Shown here piece after piece: positions 63,062 to 64,000 of a stretch of DNA of 64,000 bases (the first letter of the stretch is position 1; every line of letters starts with the position of its first letter). The stretch lies in assembly GCF_001613365.1 (NCBI RefSeq), contig NZ_BDCF01000003.1, positions 62,001 through 126,000 on the forward strand, given 5' to 3'. The notes under the pieces were generated by a model. The model was not told the DNA's origin and did no database searches. It saw only the letters and a program-made list of their open reading frames with translations. The position numbers were made by a program, and so were the translations under genes. This DNA is from Nocardia xishanensis NBRC 101358. Its GTDB lineage: Bacteria; Actinomycetota; Actinomycetes; Mycobacteriales; Mycobacteriaceae.

Positions 63062-63259
63062 ATGACAGCAACGCCGCGACGCTTCGCTCTCGCCGACGTC
63101 ATCGCCCGGCGGCGCTCGGCGTGGCTGCTGGACGCGGCCGGGCTGACACTGGACGTACGCGGGCTGGTGCCCGCCGAGGCGATAGCGGCACAGAGCGAAT
63201 CGATAGCGGATCCGGTCCGTGCGTGGCGTCTCCTCGCTGAACGGAGAGCCGAACCATGA
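63062..63259 (+). CDS. Small protein coupled to the monooxygenase gene
   Basis: A 65-aa soluble, charged protein (MTATPRRFALADVIARRRSA at the start). It has no recognised domain. Its TGA overlaps the ATG of the monooxygenase gene (ATGA, 63256-63259), which is the main support for it being real. It could be a small subunit, a chaperone or a coupling leader. Confidence 0.55.
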   Translation: MTATPRRFALADVIARRRSAWLLDAAGLTLDVRGLVPAEAIAAQSESIADPVRAWRLLAERRAEP

Positions 63260-64000
63260 GCGCGCCGCGCGAACCGGCGATCGCGGTGATCGGCGCGGGA
63301 ATGTCGGGCATCTGTATGGCGATCACTCTGCTGCGCGCCGGTTTTCGCGATGTCACGATCTTCGAGAAGTCCGATCGGTTCGGCGGCACCTGGCGTGAGA
63401 ACACCTATCCCGGGTTGACCTGTGATGTGCCGTCGCGGTTCTACCAGTTCCGATTCGCGAAGAATCCGGACTGGTCGCGGTTCTTCGCCCCGGGAGCCGA
63501 GATCGAGGAGTACTTCACGCGGGTGGCGCGCGAGTACGGGCTGGCGGGCAGAACCCGGTTCGGCGCGGAGGTGTGCGGTGCGGAGTTCGTGGACGGCCGG
63601 TGGACGGTGACGACCGCGGCGGGAGCGCGGGAGCGCTACGACTTCGTGCTGTGCGCCACCGGCCTCCTGCATCACCCCCGCACGCCGGACCTGCGCGGCT
63701 TGGACGACTTCGCGGGCGCGGCGTTCCATTCGGCGCGCTGGGATCACGGCGTCGAGTTGACCGGCAAGCGCGTCGGTGTGCTCGGCACCGGCTCGACCGG
63801 TGTGCAGATCGTGACCGATCTGGCCGGAAAACCGGGGCGGCTGATCATGTTCCAGCGCACGGCGCAGTGGGTCGCGCCGCTGCCGAACGGCCGCTACTCC
63901 CGGCTCACCCGCGCCGCGCACCGCCGTTTCCCGGTACTCGACGAGCTCGGCTACGCGGTCACCCACAAGATCTTCGAGTTCCTCATGGGTGCGCTCATCG
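63256..64000 (+). CDS. Baeyer-Villiger/flavin-containing monooxygenase, N-terminal part (cut by right edge)
   Basis: At least 248 aa in the window. FAD motif GAGMSGICMAITLLRAG; GGTWRENTYPGLTCDVPSRF is typical of group I Baeyer-Villiger enzymes. The fingerprint FxGxxxHxxxW(P/D) is met by FAGAAFHSARWD near residues 153-164, and the NADPH motif is GTGSTGVQI. The enzyme would insert oxygen next to a ketone, or oxygenate a heteroatom, using NADPH and O2. Steroid ketones are common substrates of relatives, but nothing here fixes it. Confidence 0.92.
   Translation, partial: MSAPREPAIAVIGAGMSGICMAITLLRAGFRDVTIFEKSDRFGGTWRENTYPGLTCDVPSRFYQFRFAKNPDWSRFFAPGAEIEEYFTRVAREYGLAGRTRFGAEVCGAEFVDGRWTVTTAAGARERYDFVLCATGLLHHPRTPDLRGLDDFAGAAFHSARWDHGVELTGKRVGVLGTGSTGVQIVTDLAGKPGRLIMFQRTAQWVAPLPNGRYSRLTRAAHRRFPVLDELGYAVTHKIFEFLMGALI

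Overview
The window looks like chromosomal DNA of a mycolic-acid actinomycete, most likely a Nocardia. GC content is high throughout. GTG and TTG starts and 4-bp ATGA/GTGA gene overlaps are common. The gene content is typical of that group: a large NRPS, type VII secretion-associated genes, an LGFP-repeat protein, a KstR-type cholesterol-regulon site, an IdeR-type iron box and Acg-like and DUF6545-type proteins. The genus is an inference. I saw no rRNA, tRNA, IS element, prophage or CRISPR array.

Layout. 1-11.2 kb: the 5' part of an NRPS gene running off the left edge, a Tat-exported cholesterol-oxidase-like GMC enzyme, a P450, a YczE-like membrane protein, and an operon for a wall/membrane protein with Gly-Thr-Asp-Pro repeats. 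11.3-20.2 kb: an iron-boxed siderophore-interacting flavoprotein divergent from a nitroreductase, an LLM flavin enzyme, a TetR plus serine-hydrolase operon whose hydrolase has an in-frame amber codon, an amino-acid permease, and a DHA2 exporter under a large palindrome. 20.4-24.1 kb: a GerW-like small protein and a three-gene type VII secretion-associated operon. 24.1-32.9 kb: an APH-like kinase, an ADP-ribosylglycohydrolase, a decayed NmrA-like gene, an LGFP protein, an Acg-like protein, guanine deaminase with a duplicated-ABM membrane protein, and several small membrane proteins. 33-44 kb: ohr and a distant ohrR-like gene, an SDR, an APC permease, 6-phosphogluconate dehydrogenase, an EstB-like esterase, a MarR/DHA2 pair, AraC/carboxymuconolactone decarboxylase, a cupin and a STAS protein.

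44.4-61 kb is the most interesting part. A tight six-gene operon encodes a GntR/UTRA regulator, an AprB-like two-cluster ferredoxin, a substrate-binding lipoprotein with a NosL-like tail, an ABC permease and ATPase, and an AprA/FrdA-like flavoprotein fused to HEAT repeats. I propose it as an uncharacterised import-coupled redox system, possibly for a sulfur oxyanion or organosulfur compound. Next come a FadE5-like acyl-CoA dehydrogenase and sulfate activation genes (cysQ, fused cysNC, cysD). Then, across an intergenic region with an exact KstR-type palindrome, come an IclR regulator and a DUF1214-SDR-sulfotransferase operon that resembles Rv3531c-Rv3530c-Rv3529c of M. tuberculosis. PAPS synthesis, PAP removal and a sulfotransferase therefore lie within 8 kb, beside sterol-type regulatory sites.

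61-64 kb holds a DUF6545-type membrane protein flanked by a 21-bp direct repeat, and the start of a Baeyer-Villiger-type monooxygenase that runs off the right edge.
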